Below, piece after piece: positions 1 to 13,000 of a stretch of 64,000 nucleotides of DNA. This stretch comes from Rhynochetos jubatus (Eukaryota; Chordata; Aves; Eurypygiformes; Rhynochetidae), in NCBI GenBank assembly GCA_027574665.1, contig CM050648.1, positions 42,503,700 to 42,567,699 on the forward strand, read 5' to 3'. The position numbers and the translations under genes are program-made. Numbering within the stretch: position 1 is the first letter of the stretch; every line of letters begins with the position of its first letter. Under the pieces are notes generated by a model. It ran no database searches. It was not told where the DNA came from and saw only the letters and a list, made by a program, of their open reading frames with translations.

Positions 1-2014
1 GAAATAACTTAAGCTGGTTACTACTAAGCAATATCATCACATGGTTTTTAAAAGTTGTCTCTGCCTGTCCTAGGTATAACTCTTCCGCAAACATACTGCA
101 GATACTTATTTCCATACCAGTCAGGTTCTTCAGTAAAAATATTACTTTTTAACACCTCTTTTGTACAATGAAAAGCACAAGTTGCAGACAGGTACAGAGA
201 CAATTTTCCAAAAGGCCAGATGAATCAAGGCCAGCATCTTAGGGAGAAAGATAGTTGGACTCAATGGCAGGAATGCAAATGTATTAGTTACCTGACGTAA
301 ACTGTGCAAATTTTAACCAATTGCAATAGTGTCTAGATCCTGTAATTAAAAGTTTCTAAAGCCATAACCAACACTGAAGTCCATCTGTTGATCTAACCTT
401 GGTATCTGCCATGAGTTGAGGTACAATGTTGTAGAGAATATCTGCGCAGATGCCAGGAGCCACTCTTAAACATTAAAAGGAAGGTTTGTTTTGTTTGTTT
501 GCTTCTGCAGAAGTCCTTTATGTGTTTTGTAGTTATTCTGGTACTAAGATTACTCCTTCATCATAAAATTGATGGATTATCCTGAAATGTAGGACATTTG
601 TGGTAGCTGGTGAAAAAGCTTTGCAGAGGTCTTGCTTAGAATTTTACTGCCCTAAAAACCTCAGAATTGTGAAAGTCTTGTAAATTACTTCTCTGAAAAG
701 CTAGGTGGAGAGGAATGCACCTAGAGCACGAGAAAGGTCTTTTTCCAGCCCACAGATTGAGACTGAAACCCTAATTTATCACTTGCATTGCTACGGTAGA
801 TTAGCGTGCTATGTGGCGTACATTTCTCAAACCCAGAAAGTCACCGTAAATTGTCAAGACAGCTATTCAGGTAAGTCAGCTAATGCACATGGAGACAACT
901 ATATGTGATAAAAGGAAGATAGTTTCCTTCTGAGCAGGATGCCAGACTGGGGAGAGGGGACACAGCAGGGTCAGAAGCATGACCTTGCCAAAGTGAGGTC
1001 TCCCTGCTAGCCTCATTTCCCAAAACCTAGGGGAAGATGGAAGGTCACAGCGCAGGATTACTCTGGCTCCACCAACTATCATTGCTGGTGAGGGCTGTGG
1101 CAACTTCGTGGGCTAGACAAGGGAGCAGGCAGGTCCCTTTCCAGAAAAGGAAGAGCAGGGAAGGGGGTTTGTGGTCAGCTCTGCTCTGTTTCATGAAGTA
1201 GAAATGGGAGGGGGAGATAGTCTGACAAGAAAGTAGCATGGAAAGCTCTTGGAAATTATAATTTTCCAAACTGATCCACAGTGCCCACAAGAATTCTTTA
1301 TCTTTGCTTACACAGACATCATTGTACCACGTTATCAATACTGCAAAGATGAGGGGCACAAAGTACACCTCTAAACACAATAAACCCATTTACATCATGT
1401 ACAGTCCACGTACATAGTAATACTAGTTACCCATCAAAAATGTACTGCGATTTAGGTTTTGTCACTTCCAAGTAAAGTTTTTATTGTCTTTTTTCCTGAG
1501 CTGTTACACTAAGAAGAAAAGGTCTTTCTTTTGGGTTTAGTGATCTAAAACATTGAGTGAATACAGAAGACCTAGAATAAGCCTCAGATGAGTGAGAGGA
1601 GGACAGTATTGCTCAAAATTAAAACAATGTACCATGGATTGCATAAAACATTTTAGCCTGGATTAGCAAAGAGCTTTGCCTAGCCCCAATCTGCAGGTTT
1701 TGGCAAAGGACACACTGAAAAAATTCTGCCCGTCTCTACATCTAGTAGTACTTTGTATTCTGTAAGAATTAGCAATACTTATATCTAACAAGAAGATTTG
1801 AAATTGTCCACTGGATTTACATCACAGTCACCTATTAAAGCCTTATTTTGTAATCTGATCCAGGCTAATGACATGTAGGCTCTCTCTGAATCCTCCAGCC
1901 GTATTAGTGTTACACGTGAGTAGGGAGGCTTTTCTCTGTATTAAATTGCATGAGCGAAACACCAAACACTTCGGTTTATACTTCAGGAGAGGGTCTTGGA
2001 CTGGGATAGCCACT
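1..2014 (-). other. XKR4 intron 1 (part), no recognised element
   Basis: AT-rich intronic sequence relative to XKR4. Short open frames on both strands lack similarity to anything I recognise. A short TTGT/TTTG-rich run occurs at about 487-502. Nothing else is supportable. Confidence 0.6.
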
Positions 2015-2142
2015 GCTGACTCCCTGTAACCTTGGGGAAAATCACGTCCTCCTTGGATGGCTCGTTTTAATCTTCTTTTAAACATGAATAATAACACTGG
2101 AAAGCACTTTAATATCTTTGGATGAAAGACTTAATATAGTAC
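2015..2142 (+). repeat. Ancient MIR/L2-L3-type repeat fragment
   Basis: The order of motifs follows the old amniote SINE/LINE tail: a ccttgggnaa-type segment at 2030-2038, a degraded tnaaanatgaataataacac segment at 2078-2098, then aaagcacttt and atctttggatgaaag (2101-2128). It is heavily diverged, so exact family and ends are uncertain. Confidence 0.5.
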
Positions 2143-4605
2143 AAAGTATTTTTATTTAACATCAGAATATAGCTTTCAGAGTAACATCTTATATGGAGTG
2201 GAAAATGACGATCTTATATAATCTGTTGTATACGGGCACTGACAGCTTACCCTTGAGGGTTTGGCAAGAAATAAATATGAGAAGGTAATGGCTGTGAAGA
2301 ATATTTTTCTCTAGCCATGACACATCCCCTAGGACACAAGGGTCTCAGCAATTAGTTTTGTTCCTCTTTTAAGAAAAAAGGCATTAAGCAATAACAGAGA
2401 AATCCTGTAGTCAGTCACTTGGGGCAAATGCACCCAAATTCCAACTGCTCTTCCGTATGGGCAGAATTTTTTTGTCATTCCAAGCCCTAAATGGGCCAAC
2501 CTACCAGCAACCTCATTCATTCAACACATATTTTGGGTCAAGTAGTACTCCATACTCTAGACCACCAGCTAGACTTAATGAACAGGGCTCTAAGTCAAAC
2601 TCCAGCAGCGTGGAGTGTGTTGAAGAGCATTCAGGCTGCAAACCCCAACTATGCACACATTTATGGAAATACTTCACTGTACTATTGGAAGACAAACAAA
2701 GCAACTCATAGGTATGTACCAAGCAAATATTTGCAGGTTTGGGGCTTTAATGAGTTGCTTGCAGTCTTCCAAGTCTTCTCTTCAGAAAATGTCTCTAAAG
2801 AGAAGACAGTTTATAACATAAGATAGCAGAATATTCTCTGGGAACTTGAGATATGAGAGACAGACCTGAAGACAACAAAAGCATAAAGAATGTACAAGAC
2901 AGTTCAAATCCTTCTAAACTAACCACACTGCAAACACTTTCAAGTTGAGGCTGTTCTCCTCCAGTGTATTTCTACATATATTAAAGTATCTTGATGAAAA
3001 AAAATGCATATAAAATAACCTTCAGAAGCATTTTTCTCTAATTTTACAATCAGAAATTGGGCTAGAAGAATGGAAAGACAATTCAGAGCTATGATCATTC
3101 AGTAAATGGCAAGAGAATCTTACAAAGGCCATTCTGGCTTTATCTGTTTTTTAATGGTGCTTTTTGGTAGTATTTTGGTTACTCACTTTTCACCACTGGC
3201 TGGTCAAGTCAATAAGATGTGTGGGTCACACGAGAGAGCTGATAAATTAATAACTAGAATAATTACATTTAATGTCAGCTTCTCCATGTGAGAAATATTC
3301 AAAGTACAGAAATCCTGTATGTTAAATCAGAAATACAGTAACACAGCTGGTGTTCCACAAATAAATAACCTAAGGAAATTTGTTTCTACTCAGATGGAGA
3401 AGAGATAGTAAATAAATATTACCTGTAAATAAATCTCTAGCAAACACTTTTATAAAACAAACCTTTCCAACCCAGTAAATGCAGATGTTTATTTGCATGC
3501 TGCTAAAGCCAAAACTCTTGAATAATTTTGGCCATTAGAGTGTACTTACTCTGCATCTATTTGTCCTTTTCTTTAAATAGAAAGCTAATACTCCATTCTC
3601 CCTTGTAGGCTTATTAGAAGATAAAATGCCAAAGGATAAAACAAACACAAATTAAATGGAGGTAGGAATCCCAAGAGAAGAGTAATTCAGTTTACATTTT
3701 GGGGGGTTTTAATTGCTGGTAAATTACACTTCAGAAATCATGTTCAGAGGCTGAAATGGTTTCTGCTCTGATTTGTAAACCATTTTCATATTTTTCAGGC
3801 GTGAAGCCAACTGACTACAATGGCATATAGAACTCTAGAACTCATAGGATCTACACTGACCATACATTCATTGGCATAAAAGAAGGGTTCAAAGCATGTG
3901 GTATATTTGTTAAAAGAAAAATATTTTCTTTGTGTATTTTTCTAGCTCACCCAAAAGTGTTTCTTCATTATCTACTCAGTGACACATCAATTTCCATGCA
4001 CAAAACCAATCATGGTAAAATGAACATAAACAAAAAGCAGCAAGCAAATTAAATCAAAATCTGGCCATACCTGACCACATCTAGCTCCATACCCCCACAA
4101 GTGAAAATATTGCAAAGCATGTAGCTAGTGAACAGTGATTTTCCTGGCCATAGCCCTGTTTTCTCACTTAGCTTCATTCATTACTGATGCCTCTACATTT
4201 TTAAGGTCAACATTCAAGTTCCAAATATCAACAGTGGAACATAGGTTATTTTATTAAAAAAAAAAACAACCCACAACATGTAATGGCTACAAGAGTTGGA
4301 AGGGAGAAAGGTGAAACTATTTCAATTTTTGGTAGGTCATGTGATGTGATCAATAATAATTGTGATGAAAGGGAAACAATTACTTTGTTATACAAAAGAG
4401 GGGATTATTCTTGGAACACCTGTGTATTTATCTCTGCATTGCAGAACTTCGGTTTTTCTTGGCCTCTATTGATATTGAGTGCATTTCAGCATATAACTAA
4501 TCTTTTACCATGCTTAATGCTCTTAGCTTGAGTGCCTAACTCTAATCCTTAGAGAGATAAATATTATAAATGAAAGCTATTGATAAAAGATCCATCCCCT
4601 AACTC

Positions 4606-4637
4606 TTAAAAGATCCACACTAAGGTGGATCTTATAA
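4606..4637. repeat. Short inverted repeat (hairpin)
   Basis: A perfect 9-bp stem AAGATCCAC / GTGGATCTT is separated by a 6-base loop and extended by 3 more pairs beyond one A-A mismatch. The stem sequence also starts a direct repeat with aaaagatcca at about 4586. No function is inferred. Confidence 0.6.
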
Positions 4638-5134
4638 CAAGGTTTTGTCTTCAGTGTTTTTCTTGATTATTGTTATACATAATAAAACTATTGTTAGATA
4701 GTAAGGCTCAATCATGTGAGTACTTACAAATACCATGAGTCATACACTAATGGCAGAGAAGTTAAATAAATGAAAGTCACAAGTGCTACACTAAAAACAG
4801 AGATGGTGACAAAGTAAAAATATGTTGCCTATGGGACCTGTCAAAGCTCCGCTCCCACAGCTTCCCAGAGATCAGGAACAGAAGGCTGAAGCAAGCGTTT
4901 CAGGAACTGAAGGTTATCACACGGGATTGTGGGGTGTTAGGGATTTTTTCCTGATATGATTGCAGATTTCTTAAGTTGACCTCTTTTCTCTCCTGGCGTA
5001 GTCATTCAGATCCTAAGATCTCACTAATTTTGGTTGGTTTATATAAGATCATTCAACCAGTTTACACACCTATTTCTGCCAATCCCAGCCACTAAAAACA
5101 AGCGATGCAACCCCTTTCCTGCTAAGAACAAGTT

Positions 5135-5193
5135 GGTGGGTTTTTTTGTTTGGGGTTCTTTTTTTTGTGGTGGGTCTTGGTTTTTTTTTTTCC
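5135..5193. repeat. T/G-rich low-complexity tract
   Basis: Alternating T runs (up to 12) and GG/GGG clusters over about 60 bases. On the XKR4 strand it reads as an A/C-rich tract. It is simple sequence with no recognised unit. Confidence 0.7.
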
Positions 5194-8100
5194 TCCAAAA
5201 TTGTTTTATTTAAAAGAAAGGAATCAAAAAGAAAGATGAATATTGCAGTGAATTAAATTCTATTGCCCTTTAACCATATAAAAATTCTTTTTATGCGATG
5301 GCAATATTTGCTGTTCTACTGGCATTATGAAGGGATGGCAATGTTTATGCTAATTTACAATGCACAGAAGAAAAGGTCTTTTGATCAGAGCTTTTTATTT
5401 TCATCACTTTGATTGACTGTCAACTCTACTAATTATCATAGGAGCATTGATCATCCTTTCCTGCTAAATAGGAAATGTTGACATGTTTTCTGTGGCACTA
5501 TTTAACATGCAAATTTAAGAAGAAATGGTGCTAGACCAACTAGGCAAAATTTTATGTCCACTTCATTTAAGGGATGTACAACAGCTATTTAAGAATAAAA
5601 TTAAGTTTAACTGCACAAAGTTCCTCGAAACAACATATAGAGTAAAAGAATGGAGCTGCAGATTGTACCCATATTCCCGCTACATCCTGAAACCCATCCC
5701 CTACCCAAGTGCAGCTCCTGAAGTAAAATACTCAAAAATTTTATTTTCAAAAAAAAAGTCATTTCATAACTAAGAATAAACTGCAGGTTCAGCATAACTT
5801 TCAAACAGCATCTTTTGATATTTTTCCAAAGTCCACTTTGCCTTAAAAAGTATTACAGTTTTTATCCTTTATGCACCAATCTTATATATCAGAAAAAAGA
5901 AAAAATAATACAATTTAGGAACTAGAAACAATACTTATCTACAGTTCAAATGAGTAAACTGTGGAGTTGCATTGACTGTACAAGTGACAAGTTTATCATT
6001 ATATCTTTTATTCAGTCCATCAAAAGTTTGTGTAATTGCACAGAATCAACACAGTAAAAAGCCTATTTCTTTCTTTATTAAGGATAATCCCAAAAAAAAA
6101 TTTAAACTGACCAGTTAATTATTTTAAACCCATTTATGATTCCCAAAATTACTACTATTTCAGCAGAAAACCCCTAAACCTGTGAAACACAAGAGGCATG
6201 AGCAGAATATGAAGCAGAGATGAGGAAACCTGATGCAGACCTCTGCTGCACTGCCGCCCTGTGTGGGGATGTACAAGCTCATTTCCACTTCCCACATTAC
6301 AAGTACTCTTTCTGATTGCCAGTAAATTAATCAGGGTCCAGGAAGCCATAACTTCTGATGTCAGGATGGAAGCGTTTGCACGCGCAAACCACAGGGCCAG
6401 GCGCAAGCAGTAGAAAGCGGGACAGTTATCCCACTTGGGACCAACACAACTCAAACTTGTTTGAAAACTCATTTACAAGTCATTTGCTATTCAGATGTTC
6501 TCTACTAACCATGAAAATCCTGCCTCACCATTACAGCACCGTATAACTAAGCGCTGCATAACTAAGAGTGGGACCTCACAAATTCCTCTGAATACGGGGT
6601 GCCCACAATGCTTCTGCAGTACTGTGAAACCGTAATAGTGGCAAAATACCCGAGGAGCAGCCACTGCTGCTGGAGGTTCCCTGACATTCGTTGGACAAGT
6701 AAACACTGCTGACAATATAGTACAATCGTTTAAGACATGGAAAGCCACAAAAATATGGGATTTTTTTCTCCACCTCCTCCCGCCGTCCCAGATGCTAAAA
6801 TTGGCAGCAAATTAACTACAGAAGTTATACTGCAACCTTTATGACCAGGAGTGGAAGACTTTTTGTACCTTTTGCAGTATAACTATTCCATACCTGGACA
6901 AGGGAATCTTTTGGGGACAGAGGCCTGCAGACAATATCTCCCTCCCTCAAAAGTTTTCCTTGCATTGGGTGGACCAATAGCATAAACCAGCCCAAAAGCT
7001 ACCCCAACTACAACATTCCTTTGAATTGTACGATCCCTGAAATAACCTGAACAATCAGAAGAGCTCTGCTCTCTCTGACCTTTATGTTGTTAGTAAGAAT
7101 AACAGAAGGAGCTGGGTCATGGCTGAGACACATCTGTATTGCAGAAGCAGTAGTAGGAGAAGCCAGACTTTTTTATAACCTACCTCTGGGACAAGACAGT
7201 CACTGTTCAACATACACGAAGAGGATGCATGTCTTTGCTGCATGGCTATGAAATATGGCGCACACACAGCTCAGGTATACCTCTGGATACAGACCTTTGG
7301 TCTTACGCTTGTCAGCTTTCATGATAAGATGGAAATACCTTGTAAAATTCACCTTTATTGATACCAGTTCTCATAAGCTGAACTGACTGTTCATCACTAC
7401 ACATCCCATTGGGTAAGATGTACTGCTGAACAAAATTTTACAATCTAGATATTAAAGAGCAGTAAAAACAAAACACAAGAGCCCTGATAAATCACATCAA
7501 TGAAAACGTACTGCACTGGGGTATTTAAAAACTATAATAAGGTTTAGGATTTAAACTAATCACAGCAATTCTAGTGAGTGCCATCAATGCTGAATCTCAA
7601 AAGAATTGCAGTCTCAAAGGTTTGAGAGATGTTTGGGATGTGCAATCGTTACATAGGAAATATCTTTATTTTTCTAAAGAATAAAATTTAATTTAGTCTG
7701 TGACTCACAGGAGAGCCTGAGACATCCTACAGCCACCAAATCTTGTCAGAATTTTATGTAATTTTGAAATTTTTGTTATATGCCAGATAGGAATTATGCA
7801 GAGGTCACAAAGGACCTGTGAGGTGGTGTGCATGCTGAATGAAGAAAGGAGAAAAGGAGAGCAAGAAGTAAACCAATCTGAACAAAGGGCCCAACCATTC
7901 TTTCCAGTATCTCCTGTCCAAGTCAAAATTGCTGGTTTGAGCCCATGGTCTTGAGTAGGAGAGGCAAGTGACATGAGTTCAATATGTGCATGATCCCTAA
8001 CCTAGACACGGTCTTTAAAAAAAATAAGCACACCTCAAAGGTCTAAAAGACATTTTCTCTTTATGGAAATACACATTCATTCTGGGTCTAATGGGGGACA

Positions 8101-9507
8101 AATGCCTCCTTGGGGAGCATGGATTTTCTGATGCACCCTACTCAAAGCAGCAAAAGTTTGGCAGCCACAACTATATTTCTGTTTGGTTAGCAGCCTCAGC
8201 TGTCCTCACCCCTCTCTGCCAAATCAGAGAGAAGATAGATGCTAATTTTCAGTTGCATATTGTAATCTGCTTTTAACAATATTAATGGAAAGAATTCAGA
8301 GTACCAGCATGTTTTATCAAATTATATTCTTCCCTCACAGAAAAACCATTTTTCTGATATCTTTGAAAACAGCATTAAAGACGATTCTTTCTGATTACTG
8401 TCAACACTGAAACATCTCATGTGGTTCTAACAACACTAGCTTTGAAATCTGGATTCTTTTTTTTAATTCCTCCTACTCCCTTCAAATAATTTTATTTAAA
8501 AAACATTAGAGATTTCTTTAAGGGCAAGGGGAAACAGTGTAGAACTGTTTTTGTTCTCCTCCTATTTTAGAATACTCTCATTTTCTTAGGCCAAAAGCTC
8601 CACAAAATTATGAAATTAACCTGAGACCACCATCACTTTTATTCCATATTTAATAAGAAATGGGTTGTTTCTTTCCTTTTAATGGATGAAAGTCTTAAAA
8701 AAAAACTCTACTGACACTAGGCAGGTATAACAAAGTTTATTGTGCCTTAACTTTGAGATATCTAGACCTTTGATATCAAAGATTAAAAAAGGACTTTAAA
8801 AACAGTTGTAAAGATCAAATGTAGCACACTGAATAACAATATATATGTTACTTTCTAGAAATCACATTCTATCCTTTTGTAATTACAAGAGTTGGCTTGA
8901 TACTTGGCAAGCAAGTCCGAATGTAAAAAATCACAGAAAAACCAGCTTAAATTATTGTAGTGTGAGGCTGTATTTTCCCAGCAGACTGTATTTATTAAGT
9001 TAAATCTCCAGAAACCAATATGGTTCAGCCCTGGGATGAGGCACAAGGGCAAGAAAAAGTCAATACACAAATTAAACCTGTAAAATTGCCACATTCTTAA
9101 TCAGCACTTTATTCAACCACTTTATTCAGAACTGTGATGAGGATGATGATTTTAGTATAATTAATTGCATGACTGAAGACTCATGTCACTACAGGAGGGC
9201 AGAGGTGCCCTAAATGAGGGGCAGCACCCTATAGTGCTTCACTGTGCATACAGACGTGCCATAAAGACAGCTCTTGTGCCACCCAGTTGATCACCTAATC
9301 TGGCAATCAAAGCACAGGAAAGGGGATATAGCCCCTACTTTAGTAATAAGAGCAGAGGGGATGTCTGGAGGCTTTATAGAAGTAGATATGGGAATTTATC
9401 CAAATCTGTATTTTTTTTTATGCCACTCTTATTTAACCACAAAATCACTTATACTGCAGAGCCAGACCTGGCTACAGCAGGCAAACTAGAGCCCAGCTTG
9501 GTATAAG

Positions 9508-10050
9508 TGTACTGGCTCTGGCTGGGATGGACTTACCCTTCCCCACAGCAGCCCTCACAGAGCTGTGCTTTGTAGTTGAAGCTAGAAAGGTGTTGATAAC
9601 ACACCAGTGTTTTGGAGACTGCTGAGCACTGCTCACACCGCATCAAGGCTGTCTCACCAACCAACCCCCACTACAAGGTCAGTAGGCTGGGGGTGGGCAA
9701 GTGTTTGCGAAGGGACATAGCCAGGACAGCTGACCCCAACTGACCAAGGGGTCCACATCATATGATGCTGTGCTCAGCAATAAGAGCTAAGAGAGAGGAG
9801 GAGGGGCGTTTGTTAAGGTGTTTGTCTTCTGAAGACCCTACTTCCAGGAAGTGGCTGGACAGTGCCTGTTGATGGAAAGCTGAGAATCAATTTTTTTGCT
9901 TTGCTTCCATGCATGGCCTTTGCTTTCCTTCATTAAATTTCTTTTATTTCAACCCACAAATTACTCATTTTCTTCTCCTGTCCCACTGAAGAGGAGTGAG
10001 AGCAGCTTGGTGGGCACCATGAGGCAGCCACCCAACATCAACCCACCACA
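9508..10050 (+). mobile_element. Solo LTR of an avian endogenous retrovirus (ERVL-like)
   Basis: About 543 bp beginning TGTACTGGCTCTGGCTGGGA and ending in CA. I recognise the ordered landmarks of an LTR family common in bird genomes: the gttgataacacaccagtgtt segment (9593-9612), aggctgggggtgggca, the gacagctgaccccaactgac segment (9725-9744), a decayed TATA region near 9,778-9,790, a polyadenylation signal ATTAAA at 9932-9937, then tatttcaacccacaaattac and a purine-rich gaggagtgagagcagc near the 3' end. No internal gag/pol/env sequence flanks it, so it is a solo LTR left by recombination. Flanking bases (ataag, gtaac) do not form a perfect target duplication, fitting an old insertion. It is antisense to XKR4. 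Confidence 0.85.
9932..9937 (+). terminator. LTR polyadenylation signal ATTAAA
   Basis: ATTAAA within the LTR, at the usual place before the R/U5 part. It could terminate + strand transcripts only; it is on the strand opposite to XKR4 so should not truncate that gene. Confidence 0.5.
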
Positions 10051-13000
10051 GTAACACACAAATACTGATGTGTAATGTATATATTAACATAATTATGTAA
10101 CTTCCCTTGCTTTATCATCAGAGCTTGTTTATGCTATTATAGATAAAAAAAGAATGGCAAAGATTTGCTGAAGGATTTCAGAGTCCTGCAATGAGAAACT
10201 TCTTTGAAGACATTTAGACTACACAACTGCCTTTAGTATTTTGCACATACTCCACAAGGCAAAACTCAACTATAGTTGTTTTGGAAGTCACTGAGTGACA
10301 GTAGCTATAGTGAGGATTTATTTAGTTACAACAGTCCGGTTTTAGTATTGACAGACATTTTAAGGGCAAAGGTATTATTTTGAACAGTTAAAACCTATTC
10401 CTATTTAACTGTCCATGGAAGCATATGGTGTTTATGAACTAAAGACAGTATTACACTTTTTCCATCAAGCTACAATGGTATTTGACCAAATATCTTTGTT
10501 CTTATTCACATGCTATAGTAACTAATGTGATACTACTGATGAAATTTTTCATTTAGGAACACTGTTTTTAACAGTGTCAGATTTCAGATCCATAAAGAAG
10601 AGGGGTTTTTCAGTAGTTTGTGACAAACACTACAGTCCTTATAGGTGATCTTGCTGGTTTAGAAGGGGCTTGACAAATAGTTCTTCCCTATGCATATTCA
10701 ATAGCTCTCCCTTTCATGTCCCTTTATGATAAAGGCATAACTTCTCCCCATCTTTAAGTATGTTTAACAGCTAAAACATATGATTTACTTTTATGTTCTT
10801 TATGCCCTTAGATTTTTTTCTAATATCAAGATGACTGAAGAGGCTACTTAATCCCTTTCAGAATCCTTCAGAGAAACTTTGGTGTTTCCTCTGAAGAGGC
10901 TCTATTTTATCCAATACAGTTTACTCATGCAGAAGGAAAGGCACAGTGAACTGGTAGTGTTCACTGCTGCAGCAACTAACCTGTTACTCCTATGGGTTAT
11001 CCCTTATTTCCCTTCCTAACTGAATACCTGTAACTTTCCGCACGCCATCAACTTTTATCTCTCTCCCTATTGTTAATCTTTATTCTGACAAAATTGTTAC
11101 AAAGAAAAATGATCAGAAAAGTTATATATGTCTTTCATATATATCTTTTTAAATGTCTTTCAACCTACTTCAACTCCCTTAGGGATAGAGAGATAAAGTT
11201 CTACCCTACATGCTGGGAATGTAGAGGTAAAATTAGATAACCAAGAAAGCAGAGGAGAAATCCAGGAGAATATATTTCACCTGCCTGTTCTGCATGGACA
11301 GTGTAGAAAATGACTGAGCTGCAGCCCTACAGCTTCAATACCTGTGTCTACCCTGCACTTGACAAGGCAAGAAAAGGCAGAGTTATGGCACACTGTATAA
11401 GCCATCTGCCTTTCAACAGCACAACTGTATCACGAATGGCTTGCAGGCAGCTTAAGACTCCCAATCCTCTGCTGGCATAGATACGCTAAATCCTCTCTCC
11501 CAGTCACAAGTTTCAAGTGGATATAAGTCCACTGACTTGTTGCTGCTTTATATTTGTATTGGTCTAAGTGGGAGGATCAGCCAGATGTGAGAATGGGTGG
11601 CATGGAAAGGATCAGTTGTAAAAAGCTCGTGCTGTCATTTGGTTTTTCCAACAAAACTGATATTCATTGAAACTTAAGACAAATTTTCTGACTGAGCTGT
11701 GACCTACCCATGAATTTTCCCCATCACATGCTGCATCAGCTTAAACAGAAAACAATAATAACGTTAGTATTCGTAAGCTGGATATTTGTGAATTCTGAAT
11801 ACAGTTTATCATTTGTCATTACTTCAAGGTCAATTTTTCCCACCTTTCCTCATGTCTGGTACAATGTCATTATTTGTTATCACCAAGAAATACCAGCCAA
11901 AACCAAGGCTGTCTAGAGACAGCCCCTGTATGAATATGCAGGGAAGAGTCTCTGTTAGTTGAACCTGAGCTGTCTTGAGCAAAGTGGACCGTGCATTCAG
12001 GTGTGGGGGGAGAATCAGTACTTTAAGTCTTCACAGTCTGAAGGCTACACACTCCCAAAGAGAAAGCACCTCCAGAAAATTAAATAATTCCTAAATACCA
12101 CACAGCCTGAGCTGGAATCACAAGATGTAACTGCGCTAGCTTTAAGAATAATATTCCAAAATGTCTAAGTGACAATGTAAAAGCTTACCTACAAAATCCT
12201 ATGTAAATCATATTGTCTTGACCAGTTAAAGCAGGAGCCCTGTGATCTTCAGTAATTTTTAAGTAAAATAATTCATTTTTAATAGTGTTTATTTTTGTAA
12301 TACTCTCTAATTAGCTGTAGAGCATTAAAAACTGTATAAAATGTGTGGAAAAGGAATTGAACATTAGTCTTTAATGTTCAGTACTTTTTGTTTATTTTAA
12401 GCAGTGTATTATATGCCTTCAAAATATTCACAATACACTAAAAACTTTACAGTGTCATTGCACAACAGGCTTTTTTAAAGTTGTAAGAAAGTACACAGTT
12501 ATTGATAATCCTTGAAAAAATGTGGAGCATTGCCATCTTTATATATAGAGACATGTAAGCAGACAGCCAGAGTCTTAGGCCCTTGCTTGGCTTCTACATA
12601 TTGTTCTTATACAGAGATCAGCACTTCTTTTCAGCATAGGCTTTCCAACATTTCTTTTCTCCTCATGAAAGCAGTTCAAGGGGTTCTCTCTACCTGCAGC
12701 TCATTTCTTAACTTTATGCTACAGTTTTGTCATCTGCTGAGTTGTTCCAGTACAGCTGTTTATGGGCTATTCCATAAACCAGGTCACAAAACCCAGCCAG
12801 AGTAAGAACCACCTTGTTCCAACATCTGAAGCAAGGACATGGTTCAGGTGAAATATTTGCAAATAAACCTTCTGAATAAACTCAAGTGCTGAGAGACCGC
12901 CTATCAGTGCTATTATCGACAAATTCGATAATGAGGGCATATATAATATTCTGCCTGAACCTCTGAAGTTGAATTTCCAGTATTTAACCTTAGTGATTTT

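Larger units (their letters stand above)
2143..9507 (-). other. XKR4 intron 1 (part)
   Basis: AT-rich intronic DNA with no recognised gene. Notable inside it: an open stretch on the + strand at 2491-2710 followed by a GTATGT donor-like site, a short hairpin at 4606-4637, a T/G-rich low-complexity run at 5135-5193, and an imperfect direct repeat containing ataactaag at 6542-6565. No splice-supported exon of XKR4 is seen on the minus strand. Confidence 0.55.

Noticed and set aside
3460-3485. Possible CR1 tail (ttccaaccc motif)
   Set aside because: Only a short word matches; the surrounding bases do not follow the CR1 3' end.
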